A DNA stretch of 38,074 nucleotides, taken from assembly GCA_029252505.1 (NCBI GenBank), contig JAQXBH010000036.1, positions 1 to 38,074 of the forward strand, written 5' to 3'. The notes below the pieces were generated by a model, which worked only from the letters and a program-made list of their open reading frames with translations, had not been told where the DNA came from and ran no database searches. The position numbers and the translations under genes are program-made. The DNA comes from Opitutales bacterium. GTDB taxonomy: Bacteria > Verrucomicrobiota > Verrucomicrobiia > Opitutales > Seribacteraceae. Positions 17,476 to 24,701 of the stretch are shown piece after piece. Positions within the stretch are counted from its first letter, which is position 1. The number at the start of each line of letters is the position of its first letter.

Positions 17476-18540
17476 TTAAATTGATTCAACACTAATAAAA
17501 AATTTATTGGCTTCATTCGCGGGAATTTGAACGAGTCCTTTATCGGATTTCCATTTACCTGCAGTGGAGGAAACACGTAGGCCTTTCGGTTTGATCAAAA
17601 AGTAAAGATCATCTGGTGCATCCATGACTTTGAATCCGTAGGTCAGACCCTGCCCGTTCGGGTTTCCTGTTGCTGTTTGGGTAACCTTCACTCCATCCAC
17701 TTCGTAGTTAAATTCTGGATTTCCCAATCTTGAATATCCACAAAAGCGAACTACAGGAACTCGTAGTGCATTTCCAACTCGCAAAGGAAATTCACTTGAA
17801 CCCACATTAAATTTTTGCCCGAGAATAGAACAAGGTCCACCGCCCCGGCTTCGACGGTCTCTCCCCACATTAATAAACGGACCACTCCACCCCATTCGCA
17901 CCATTAATTTCTCAGCATCAAAAAGGTAATTAAACCCACCGGGTAACCCCACGGCAATGGAACGGCCAGAATCCACTCCAGAAATGTGCACGCGCACCAC
18001 CCGTGCTTCCTTCCCCACCTCCAATACCCCATTTTTTGGAGTGGTTCCAATTGATGCCTTTTTAATTTCAGCAAAATTGACCGAGGAAGGATCGTCCACA
18101 ACCTTCATTATTCCACGCATAGTCAATGAGTGACCGGGAAATGTACAAACAAAAGAATAGTCTCCTTTTTTCATGGGCGCAGTAAATTCGATTGAAGACT
18201 TTTTTCCGGGCTGCACCAGTCCAATAGCAGAAATAATGGAAGGATCTTTTGGTACAAAACCCATTTCCATTCCCCTTACTCCCAAGTTAAGAGCCAAGTC
18301 CGCCAATCTTTGAATTTCCTTAGATCCTCCATTTATTAGGACAAGGTTGTGAATCATTTCGTCTGTATTATTTAAGGTAAGTTTAATATAAGTTCCCGGT
18401 TTCACAGCAAAAACTTCGGGAGAAAATCTCAATTGAGCATGCCTGGTTCCAATAATAACCTCACGATCCGGCAATCCTATCAACTCAGAGCTAACCGTTA
18501 AAAAAAGCGATATCAGAATATAAGCAGTAAATTGTTTCAT
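17476..18540 (-). CDS. Azurin/plastocyanin-like cupredoxin fused to a C-terminal domain
   Basis: A 354-residue exported protein with a signal peptide (residues 1-19). Residues 25-148 form an azurin-like cupredoxin. Its type-1 copper ligands can be read as His64 (EMIHNLVLI), Cys132 and His137 (VCTFPGHSLTM) and Met141. The remaining 200 residues form a separate beta-rich domain (GRSIAVGLPGGFNYLFDAEK, WSGPFINVG) that I do not recognise. It is the first gene of a two-gene operon with the lipoprotein propeller, nine bases downstream. A role as electron acceptor or docking partner for the propeller is inferred. The copper site looks intact. Confidence 0.75.
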   Translation of the reverse strand: MKQFTAYILISLFLTVSSELIGLPDREVIIGTRHAQLRFSPEVFAVKPGTYIKLTLNNTDEMIHNLVLINGGSKEIQRLADLALNLGVRGMEMGFVPKDPSIISAIGLVQPGKKSSIEFTAPMKKGDYSFVCTFPGHSLTMRGIMKVVDDPSSVNFAEIKKASIGTTPKNGVLEVGKEARVVRVHISGVDSGRSIAVGLPGGFNYLFDAEKLMVRMGWSGPFINVGRDRRSRGGGPCSILGQKFNVGSSEFPLRVGNALRVPVVRFCGYSRLGNPEFNYEVDGVKVTQTATGNPNGQGLTYGFKVMDAPDDLYFLIKPKGLRVSSTAGKWKSDKGLVQIPANEANKFFISVESI

Positions 18541-18950
18541 TGAGAGAGATTTTCGGGTGAGAGCAGCAATACAACAACAGCAAATAATTCACAGTCAAGT
18601 CGAGTACATTTAGGCTGTTTTTTAAAAAAAAATTTTATATTTTGCGACAGAGAGAGTTTTTTAGAAAAACTACCACTTCAATACTCAATTTTAATGAGAT
18701 CGTTAAATAGTATACGGTTAAAACTTTATTTTGGGGTTTCACCAGCCAAGCTTACCGATAAGTGTAAGATTCTGTTCGAATAATTCTGCATTTTCGAAAA
18801 AATAGACTCAAAGCCACTATTTTTAATTCACTGGAAAATTATTATTAAAAAGAACCGTCGGTATTCATACAAAAATAAAAAATTAGGCTAAAATACAATT
18901 TATTATAACTTAAAGTGTAAGATAACGATATTTCACAACATTAATAAGCT
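18541..18950. other. 410-bp very A/T-rich divergent intergenic region, no gene seen
   Basis: This region separates the leftward cupredoxin-propeller operon from the rightward small gene and azurin. It is strongly A/T-rich with runs of A and T. A perfect AGTTTTT-TAG-AAAAACT inverted repeat sits at 18655-18671, but it is too weak and A/T-only to call a terminator or operator. Promoters for both directions should be here. I found no open frame or RNA structure that I can support. Confidence 0.5.
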
Positions 18951-19160
18951 ATGTTTAACGAATTAATTGAAAGATTTGGATCCACTTTAGGTTTAAGCCC
19001 TAAGGAGGCAATCCAGTCAGAACTTATAAAAAAGCTTTGTTCCGATTTAATTAACGGTCAGGTAGTTGTGATTAATTCAAAACAAAAAAAGCCCATCAAT
19101 TTAAATATAAATGAAGTTCATCAGAATTCTGCTGAAACATTGAATGACTCCGATCGTTAA
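18951..19160 (+). CDS. Small hypothetical protein (69 residues)
   Basis: A short open frame starting at ATG. The N-terminal half (MFNELIERFGSTLGLSPKEA, then LIKKLCSDLINGQVVVINS) looks like an amphipathic helical segment followed by a beta turn; the C-terminal tail is polar. There is no signal peptide, Cys or membrane segment. I do not recognise a family. It lies 94 bases before the azurin gene in the same direction and could share its promoter. Coding is plausible from the balanced amino-acid content and ATG, but unproven. Confidence 0.45.
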   Translation: MFNELIERFGSTLGLSPKEAIQSELIKKLCSDLINGQVVVINSKQKKPINLNINEVHQNSAETLNDSDR

Positions 19161-19254
19161 ATTTCATCCCCCAACTTTAGAATTTCAACTGCGAAATAAA
19201 CCGAATTTCTAATCTCGAATTGGATTTCTCAAATTCACCAATAGATAATTCACA

Positions 19255-19695
19255 ATGAATTATTTATCTATGATTACTCTCTCGTGTTTGTTTTTTGCAA
19301 ACCTTCAAGCAGCGACCAAGATTTCAATATCTGGAAACGATCAAATGCAGTTCAGTGTAAAAGAATTTGAGGTGAAAGCAGGAGAGCAAATTGAATTGGA
19401 ATTCAAAAACGAAGGTACATTACCAAAAATTGCCATGGGGCATAACATTGTCATTCTAAAGCAGGGTGTCTCCGCAATCGCTTTTGGGGGTAAAGCCTTA
19501 CAGGCGGGTGCCAATGCAACCAATGCCCTTCCAGACTCGGTTAAGAGTGATGTCATTGCATACAGTCAATTGTTGGGCCCCGGCGAAACTGAAATTGTAA
19601 AATTTAAGGCTCCGGTTAAGCCAGGGATTCATCAATTTGTATGCACCTTCCCCGGTCACTATGCCATGATGCGTGGTGTGATGGTAGTGAAATAA
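19255..19695 (+). CDS. Azurin-family blue copper protein
   Basis: A 146-residue periplasmic cupredoxin with a signal peptide (residues 1-19, cut after LQA). Copper ligands are His63 (KIAMGHNIVIL), Cys130 and His135 (FVCTFPGHYAMM) and Met139, spaced as in azurins. Typical azurin strands are NDQMQFSVKEFEVKAGEQIE and LGPGETEIVKFKAPVKPG. Azurins carry single electrons between periplasmic redox proteins. With the cupredoxin fusion at 17476 and the propeller lipoprotein, it suggests a copper-based extracytoplasmic electron chain. It converges with the mqo gene, with only 12 bases between the stop codons and no separating terminator. Confidence 0.9.
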   Translation: MNYLSMITLSCLFFANLQAATKISISGNDQMQFSVKEFEVKAGEQIELEFKNEGTLPKIAMGHNIVILKQGVSAIAFGGKALQAGANATNALPDSVKSDVIAYSQLLGPGETEIVKFKAPVKPGIHQFVCTFPGHYAMMRGVMVVK

Positions 19696-19707
19696 GCTAG
19701 TTTCATA

Positions 19708-21219
19708 TCACGAATGAAGTTCAAGTGAACTTTCAGCAGACTTACTGCACTCCAAATATTCTTTTATCTCACCTTGTTTGTGAACATCACTCACACTATT
19801 GCAGTAATTAGGGATCATTTGTTGGAGCTTATCCTTGGCTTTTTCACATTTGCATAACTGTGGAAAGCATTTCTGAATAACTTCGAGGACGATATTGACA
19901 CAAACTGAAGCTCCAGGGGAGGCACCCAAAAGTGCCGAGATCGTTTTATCCTCCGTGGTCACCACTTCAGTTCCAAAATGAACAATCCCGGCATCTCCAT
20001 CCTCTTTCTTAATTGCCTGTACCCGAATACCAGCATCAATCAGTTTCCAGTCTTTGGATTGAGCATCCGGATAAAAATTCCGTAATTCTTTCATCCGGGT
20101 TTTCATGCTTTGTAGTCCTTGTTGAATGAGGTAGCTGACAAGGGGAATATTACTAATACCCACCTTAATAAGGGTAAGTAGGTTATGGATTTTAATCGAA
20201 CCGGGTAAATCGAAAAAACTTCCGCCGCGATGTAAAAACTTAGTGGTCCATGCTGCATAAGGTCCGAACAACAAAGTTTTTTTTCCCTCCAACCATCGAC
20301 TGTCTAAATGAGGAACCGCCATAGTCGGGGCCGCACCAGGAGACAATCCGTAGACCTTGGCTTCGTGCTTTTTTACAATTTCAGGATCATCGCAGACTAA
20401 CCATTGTCCACCTATTGGAAATCCACCATACCCTTTAATTTCGGGCACCCCGGCTTTTTGAAGGAGCGAAAGGGATCCTCCTCCGGCTCCGATAAAGACA
20501 AACTTTGCCTGTCTTTTTCGAATTGTTCCTTCCTTTAAATCCTTAATAGTAAGCTCCCATCCCTCCACACAGCGGGTCAGGTCAGTGACTCGATTAGAGC
20601 AATGAAAAGAACAATCTTCCTGCTCCCCCATCCAATGAATTAATTTACGGGAAACTTCTCCAAAATTAACATCAGTTCCAGCATCCATTTTGGTCGCTGC
20701 CACTGGCATATTTTCCCGTCCTGCCATTAAAAGGGGTGCCCACTCGCGAATTATTTTCGGATCCTCACTGTATTCCATTTCCGAGAAAAAAGGGTGAGCA
20801 ACGAGTCCCTCAAAACGGGACTTAAGAAAATCAACCTGTTCCTGACCGTAAACAAAACTGATATGTGGAACCGGTCGAATGAATTCGGACGGATTATCAA
20901 TCATCCCCGTGCGCACAGCATAGGCCCAGAATTGTTTAGTCTGTTCGAACTGTTCGAATATTTCCACCGCTTTGGAAACCTCGACCTCGCCATCCGGTCC
21001 ACGATCTGGAGTGTAACTTAACTCACATATTCCAGCATGTCCAGTCCCGGCATTATTCCAACCATTGGAACTTTCCTGTGAAAGCTCATCCGTTACTTCA
21101 TAAAGTTCAATCTTATGATTGGGATCAAGGCATTTGAGCAAAGCACCCAGGTTAGCAGACATGACTCCGCTCCCAATGAGGGCAACATCTATTGTTTCGA
21201 ATTCTAAATCAGGACTCAT
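19708..21219 (-). CDS. mqo: Malate:quinone oxidoreductase
   Basis: A 503-residue FAD protein of normal Mqo length. The dinucleotide loop is VALIGSGVMSANLGALL at the N-terminus. Family landmarks are SNGWNNAGTGHAGICELSYTP near residue 55, PVPHISFVYG, GENMPVAATKMDAGTDVNFG-like text near 185, GAGGGSLSLLQKAG and LLGASPGASV near the C-terminus. The enzyme oxidises malate to oxaloacetate at the inner membrane and reduces quinone in the TCA cycle. The ATG at 21217-21219 is chosen because an upstream start would run into the upp gene. The start is 13 bases after the upp stop, so it may be the last gene of the cdd-deoA-upp transcript. Confidence 0.94.
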   Translation of the reverse strand: MSPDLEFETIDVALIGSGVMSANLGALLKCLDPNHKIELYEVTDELSQESSNGWNNAGTGHAGICELSYTPDRGPDGEVEVSKAVEIFEQFEQTKQFWAYAVRTGMIDNPSEFIRPVPHISFVYGQEQVDFLKSRFEGLVAHPFFSEMEYSEDPKIIREWAPLLMAGRENMPVAATKMDAGTDVNFGEVSRKLIHWMGEQEDCSFHCSNRVTDLTRCVEGWELTIKDLKEGTIRKRQAKFVFIGAGGGSLSLLQKAGVPEIKGYGGFPIGGQWLVCDDPEIVKKHEAKVYGLSPGAAPTMAVPHLDSRWLEGKKTLLFGPYAAWTTKFLHRGGSFFDLPGSIKIHNLLTLIKVGISNIPLVSYLIQQGLQSMKTRMKELRNFYPDAQSKDWKLIDAGIRVQAIKKEDGDAGIVHFGTEVVTTEDKTISALLGASPGASVCVNIVLEVIQKCFPQLCKCEKAKDKLQQMIPNYCNSVSDVHKQGEIKEYLECSKSAESSLELHS

Positions 21220-21232
21220 AAATTGAAATCGA

Positions 21233-21868
21233 TTAGGATTGTGTCCCAAACATCCGATCTCCGGCATCACCGAGTCCGGGAACAATGTATCCATGTTCGT
21301 TCAGTTTTTCATCAAGGGAGGCGGTAAAAATCGGTACATCGGGATGGGCTTCTTTCATGCGGGCCACTCCTTCGGGAGCTGCAAGTAGACAAAGCAAACG
21401 GATTTCACTGGCACCTTCTTTTTTTAATCGATCAATCGCAGCGACAGATGAATTGCCGGTTGCAAGCATAGGGTCGACCGCAATAACCAAGCGGTTTTCC
21501 AATTCAGCCGGCACCTTGCAATAGTATTCAACCGGCTCAAGAGTTTCCTCATCCCGGTACATGCCCACAAAACCAACACGGGCTGCGGGAATGACTTCAA
21601 GGATACCGTCAAGCAGTCCATTACCCGCCCGAAGGATTGAAATGAGGGCGAGTTTTTTTCCATCCAAAATAGGCGAACGGGCCCGGCAAACTGGAGTCTC
21701 AATAGTAACCTCAACCAGGGGAAGATCATCAGTCACTCCATAAGCAAGCAGCATGGAAGTCTCCCACAATAACTGCCGAAAAGTCGAACTGGGAGTCTCC
21801 TTTTTGCGCATCAGGGTGAGTTTATGCTGAACCAGAGGATGATCTAAAACGGTAAGATGTGAGGTCAT
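21233..21868 (-). CDS. upp: Uracil phosphoribosyltransferase
   Basis: A 211-residue protein, the standard family length, beginning [20 protein letters not shown]. The PRPP-binding motif is [21 protein letters not shown] and the uracil site is [18 protein letters not shown] at the C-terminus. [13 protein letters not shown] carries the conserved Arg-Ala-Gly. It makes UMP from uracil and PRPP. The open frame extends 60 codons upstream through deoA, but homology starts at the ATG at 21866-21868. It lies 16 bases after deoA, and salvages uracil released by DeoA-type phosphorolysis after cytidine deaminase has made uridine or deoxyuridine. Confidence 0.96.
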   Translation of the reverse strand: MTSHLTVLDHPLVQHKLTLMRKKETPSSTFRQLLWETSMLLAYGVTDDLPLVEVTIETPVCRARSPILDGKKLALISILRAGNGLLDGILEVIPAARVGFVGMYRDEETLEPVEYYCKVPAELENRLVIAVDPMLATGNSSVAAIDRLKKEGASEIRLLCLLAAPEGVARMKEAHPDVPIFTASLDEKLNEHGYIVPGLGDAGDRMFGTQS

Positions 21869-21884
21869 TGGAATAAAATTTGTT

Positions 21885-23192
21885 TTATTGAACAAGTTCT
21901 CCCACAACAGGAATGGGACTAAATTGTGATTGTACGATAGTAAAAGCAGATAGCAAATTTTCTGAGACCGAATGAACAGATTCTTCATCCTTGGCATGAA
22001 TCCGGCAAAGCAAATCCCCCTGTTGAACGGCTTGGCCAAGCCCTGCAATTTGATCTAAGCCAACTGAAAGATCGAGAGTATCATCCTGTTGCTTGCGCCC
22101 TCCCCCCAATTCAATCACCACCTGTCCGACCGCACGCAAATCAATTCCAGAGATAAATCCATTTTCTTTTGCAACCAAGTCATAAAGGAAGGGTGCTTCA
22201 GGTAAATGGCGGGAATAATTTTCAAGAAAATCATTGGGTCCGCCTAAGGCAGAAACCATCTGAGCGAACCGTTCGGCTGCCTGTCCGCTATCGATGGCCT
22301 GTTCAATTTTAGTTTCTCCCTGACTAGAATTTTCAACTAATCCGCCCAGGCAGAGTAATTCTCCGCCCAAGGAAAGAGTGACTTCACGCAACCGAGGATC
22401 CTGTTTTACACCATTCAGGAACTCGAGTGCATTTCGACATTCAACTGCATTCCCGGCAGCACGGGCAAGTGGTTGTTCCATATCAGTCAGGCGGGCCGAT
22501 GTTTTACACCCCGCGCCGTTCGCTCCGTCAACCAAAGAACGGGCCAACCGCTTGGCCTCATCCGGATCACTGATAAAGGCACCGTTCCCAACCTTGACAT
22601 CAAGAATGAGTCCCTCCAAACCAGCTGCTAATTTCTTCGAGAGAATGGATGCAGTGATTAAATCAATACTTTCCACAGTGGAAGTGATATCGCGAATCGA
22701 GTATAACCTCTTATCCGCAGGAGCAATCCCCTGCCCCGCCCCGACTATTGCACAGCCCACATCCGCGACAATTTCTTGAAACTCTTCCTCGGGAAGTAAA
22801 GTACGATATCCCGGAATGGACTCCAATTTATCCAGCGTACCACCAGTATGACCCAGTCCACGGCCAGAAATCATGGGAACAAAAGCTCCACAAGCAGCAA
22901 GTGCAGGTGCAAGAATGAGGGAAACATTATCCCCAATTCCTCCGGTTGAATGTTTATCCAAAACTGGTCCGGGTAAGTCCCACTGTTGGACATTCCCCGA
23001 ATCCCTCATCGCCAAAGTCAGGCCTACGCGTTCCTCCTCACTTAATCCATGGACACAGACGGCCATCGCAAAAGCACCTGCCTGGGCATCAGAAACCTCA
23101 CCGGAAACTAATCCACGGGCAAATTCGCTTAACTCGCCAGTAGAAAGAATAACGCCATCCCGAACCTTCGATAAAATCAGCGGTATATTCAT
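21885..23192 (-). CDS. deoA: Thymidine (pyrimidine-nucleoside) phosphorylase
   Basis: A 435-residue enzyme of the nucleoside phosphorylase-II fold. The phosphate-binding motif is [18 protein letters not shown] (residues 79-96). The second signature is [20 protein letters not shown] (108-127), and the substrate residues [12 protein letters not shown] and [20 protein letters not shown] follow. It cleaves thymidine or deoxyuridine with phosphate to the base and deoxyribose-1-phosphate. Its ATG overlaps the cdd stop by four bases, so translation is coupled. No phosphopentomutase (deoB) gene is present here, although one is needed to link deoxyribose-1-phosphate to DeoC. Whether the enzyme also accepts uridine cannot be read from the sequence. 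Confidence 0.95.
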   Translation of the reverse strand: MNIPLILSKVRDGVILSTGELSEFARGLVSGEVSDAQAGAFAMAVCVHGLSEEERVGLTLAMRDSGNVQQWDLPGPVLDKHSTGGIGDNVSLILAPALAACGAFVPMISGRGLGHTGGTLDKLESIPGYRTLLPEEEFQEIVADVGCAIVGAGQGIAPADKRLYSIRDITSTVESIDLITASILSKKLAAGLEGLILDVKVGNGAFISDPDEAKRLARSLVDGANGAGCKTSARLTDMEQPLARAAGNAVECRNALEFLNGVKQDPRLREVTLSLGGELLCLGGLVENSSQGETKIEQAIDSGQAAERFAQMVSALGGPNDFLENYSRHLPEAPFLYDLVAKENGFISGIDLRAVGQVVIELGGGRKQQDDTLDLSVGLDQIAGLGQAVQQGDLLCRIHAKDEESVHSVSENLLSAFTIVQSQFSPIPVVGELVQ

Positions 23193-23581
23193 TCCCCCGG
23201 CAAGTGGGAATTTGAAAAGGCATGGGGTAAAAGTTCACCGATAGTGATTCGTTTTGTTTCCCCATTCAGGTCGGCAAGAACCACCTGTACATCTGGGATG
23301 GAAAACTCGGCAATCTTTTGCCGGCACCCGCCACAAGGGGCAATAGGAACCGGACTTTCCGCAACCACACAAACCTCCTCAATTTTATTTTCCCCTGCCG
23401 CAATCATCGCGGCAATCGCCCCCGCCTCTGCACAGGTTCCCTCCGGATAAGCTGAATTTTCCACATTGCAACCGACAAAAACCTTCCCATTGGCAGATCG
23501 AACAGCAGCCCCCACCTTAAACCTGGAATAAGGAGCATGTGCATTCTCACGAACAGCAAGGGCATTTTGAAAAAGTGACAT
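23189..23581 (-). CDS. cdd: Cytidine deaminase
   Basis: A 130-residue homotetrameric-type cytidine deaminase. Zinc and catalytic residues are visible: GTCAEAGAIAAMI with Cys50 and the proton-shuttling Glu52, and PCGGCRQKIAEF with Cys83 and Cys86. YSRFKVGAAV and GCNVENSAYPEG are the substrate-binding segments. It converts (deoxy)cytidine to (deoxy)uridine. The ATG at 23579-23581 is chosen because homology starts there; an upstream frame to 23668 would add 29 residues with no family match. It is the first gene of the leftward deo operon and overlaps deoA by four bases. Confidence 0.95.
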   Translation of the reverse strand: MSLFQNALAVRENAHAPYSRFKVGAAVRSANGKVFVGCNVENSAYPEGTCAEAGAIAAMIAAGENKIEEVCVVAESPVPIAPCGGCRQKIAEFSIPDVQVVLADLNGETKRITIGELLPHAFSNSHLPGE

Positions 23582-23708
23582 ATAAAATTTTATTCTGACT
23601 GTATTTTGAAACGAAGCTTCGATTCTGGCAAGCGAATGCGAAAAACAAGAAACTTGCCACAGACCCAAGGAATTACAATGATTCTATATTCACCCTGCAT
23701 TTAATATT
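23582..23708. promoter_or_regulatory. Shared divergent control region of the cdd-deoA-upp and deoC-ALDH operons, with two inverted repeats
   Basis: These 127 bases lie between the start codons of cdd (leftward) and deoC (rightward). Two dyads are present. GAAACGAAGCTTCGATTC at 23608-23625 is an 18-base palindrome with one mismatched pair and a perfect core, CGAAGCTTCG (23612-23621). TGGCAAG (23626-23632) is mirrored by CTTGCCA (23653-23659) across 20 bases. Either could be an operator for a deoxynucleoside-responsive repressor, but no regulator gene is adjacent and the assignment is inference. Confidence 0.4.
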
Positions 23709-24698
23709 GTGTCTCAATCTAATACCAACTCAATCTCAACAAGCCATTCCCTGAAAAGAAACCCCGGTATGGAACTCGACCTGGACTGGGCACTCTCTGT
23801 ACAGGCGAACACATCGGCGATTGAACGCCGGTGCAAAACCCTGCCTGGTAGACGCTCAATCAAGAAAGCAAACCAGGCGGCCTGGCTACTCAAGGCCATT
23901 ACCTGTATTGACCTGACCACTTTATCCGGGGATGACACCGAGCAACGGGTTCGGAGGTTATGTCAGAAAGCGAAATACCCAGTGCGCAATGACCTGCTCG
24001 AAGCAATGGAGATTGAACCGGGCACAATCCACACTGGTGCAATCTGTGTATACCACGAAATGGTTCCCGCCGCAGTTTCAGCTCTCAAAGGAACTGATAT
24101 TCCTGTGGCTGCTGTATCGACTGGTTTTCCTGCTGGTCTATCCCCGTATGCACTTCGCTTGGCGGAGATCGGGGAATCCGTGCAGGCAGGTGCCAAGGAA
24201 ATTGATATTGTAATTTCCCGTCGCCATGTACTGACCCAGAACTGGCAGGCTCTGTACGATGAAATGAAAGCTTTTAGGGAAGCCTGTGGAGATGCTCATG
24301 TGAAAGCAATTTTAGCCACCGGAGAACTGGGAACTCTGCGCAATGTGGCCCGTGCCTCGTTGATCTGTATGATGGCAGGTGCGGATTTTATTAAAACTTC
24401 AACTGGTAAGGAAAGTGTCAACGCGACCCTCCCCATCAGCCTGACCATGATCCGGCAAATTCGCGACTATTACGAAAAAACCGGGTACCATGTCGGTTAC
24501 AAACCGGCGGGGGGAATATCCAAGGCAAAAGACTCACTCACCTATCTTTCTCTGATCAAGGAGGAACTCGGGGATCGATGGCTCCAGCCCGATCTTTTCC
24601 GCTTCGGTGCCTCCAGTCTGCTGGGGGATATCGAACGACAACTAGAACACTTTGTAACCGGGCACTACTCGGCCAATTATCGACACGCAATGGGATAA
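23709..24698 (+). CDS. deoC: Deoxyribose-phosphate aldolase (long, DERA type)
   Basis: A 329-residue class I aldolase starting at GTG. The Schiff-base Lys is Lys229 in GADFIKTSTGKE; the second catalytic Lys is Lys265 in VGYKPAGGIS, and Asp166 lies in GAKEIDIVIS. The chain is about 80 residues longer than short bacterial DeoC because of an N-terminal extension (SGDD...CQKAKYPV), as in animal DERA. It splits 2-deoxyribose-5-phosphate into glyceraldehyde-3-phosphate and acetaldehyde. The ALDH gene follows after three bases, so the toxic acetaldehyde would be oxidised at once. A later ATG (Met21) is possible as a start, but the GTG keeps the usual long-form length. Confidence 0.95.
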   Translation: MSQSNTNSISTSHSLKRNPGMELDLDWALSVQANTSAIERRCKTLPGRRSIKKANQAAWLLKAITCIDLTTLSGDDTEQRVRRLCQKAKYPVRNDLLEAMEIEPGTIHTGAICVYHEMVPAAVSALKGTDIPVAAVSTGFPAGLSPYALRLAEIGESVQAGAKEIDIVISRRHVLTQNWQALYDEMKAFREACGDAHVKAILATGELGTLRNVARASLICMMAGADFIKTSTGKESVNATLPISLTMIRQIRDYYEKTGYHVGYKPAGGISKAKDSLTYLSLIKEELGDRWLQPDLFRFGASSLLGDIERQLEHFVTGHYSANYRHAMG

Positions 24699-24701
24699 GG
24701 A

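Noticed and set aside
19717-19732. Inverted repeat AAGTTCA-AG-TGAACTT near the convergent ends of azurin and mqo, as a terminator
   Set aside because: It lies inside the mqo coding end, is A/T-rich, has a two-base loop and no following T run.
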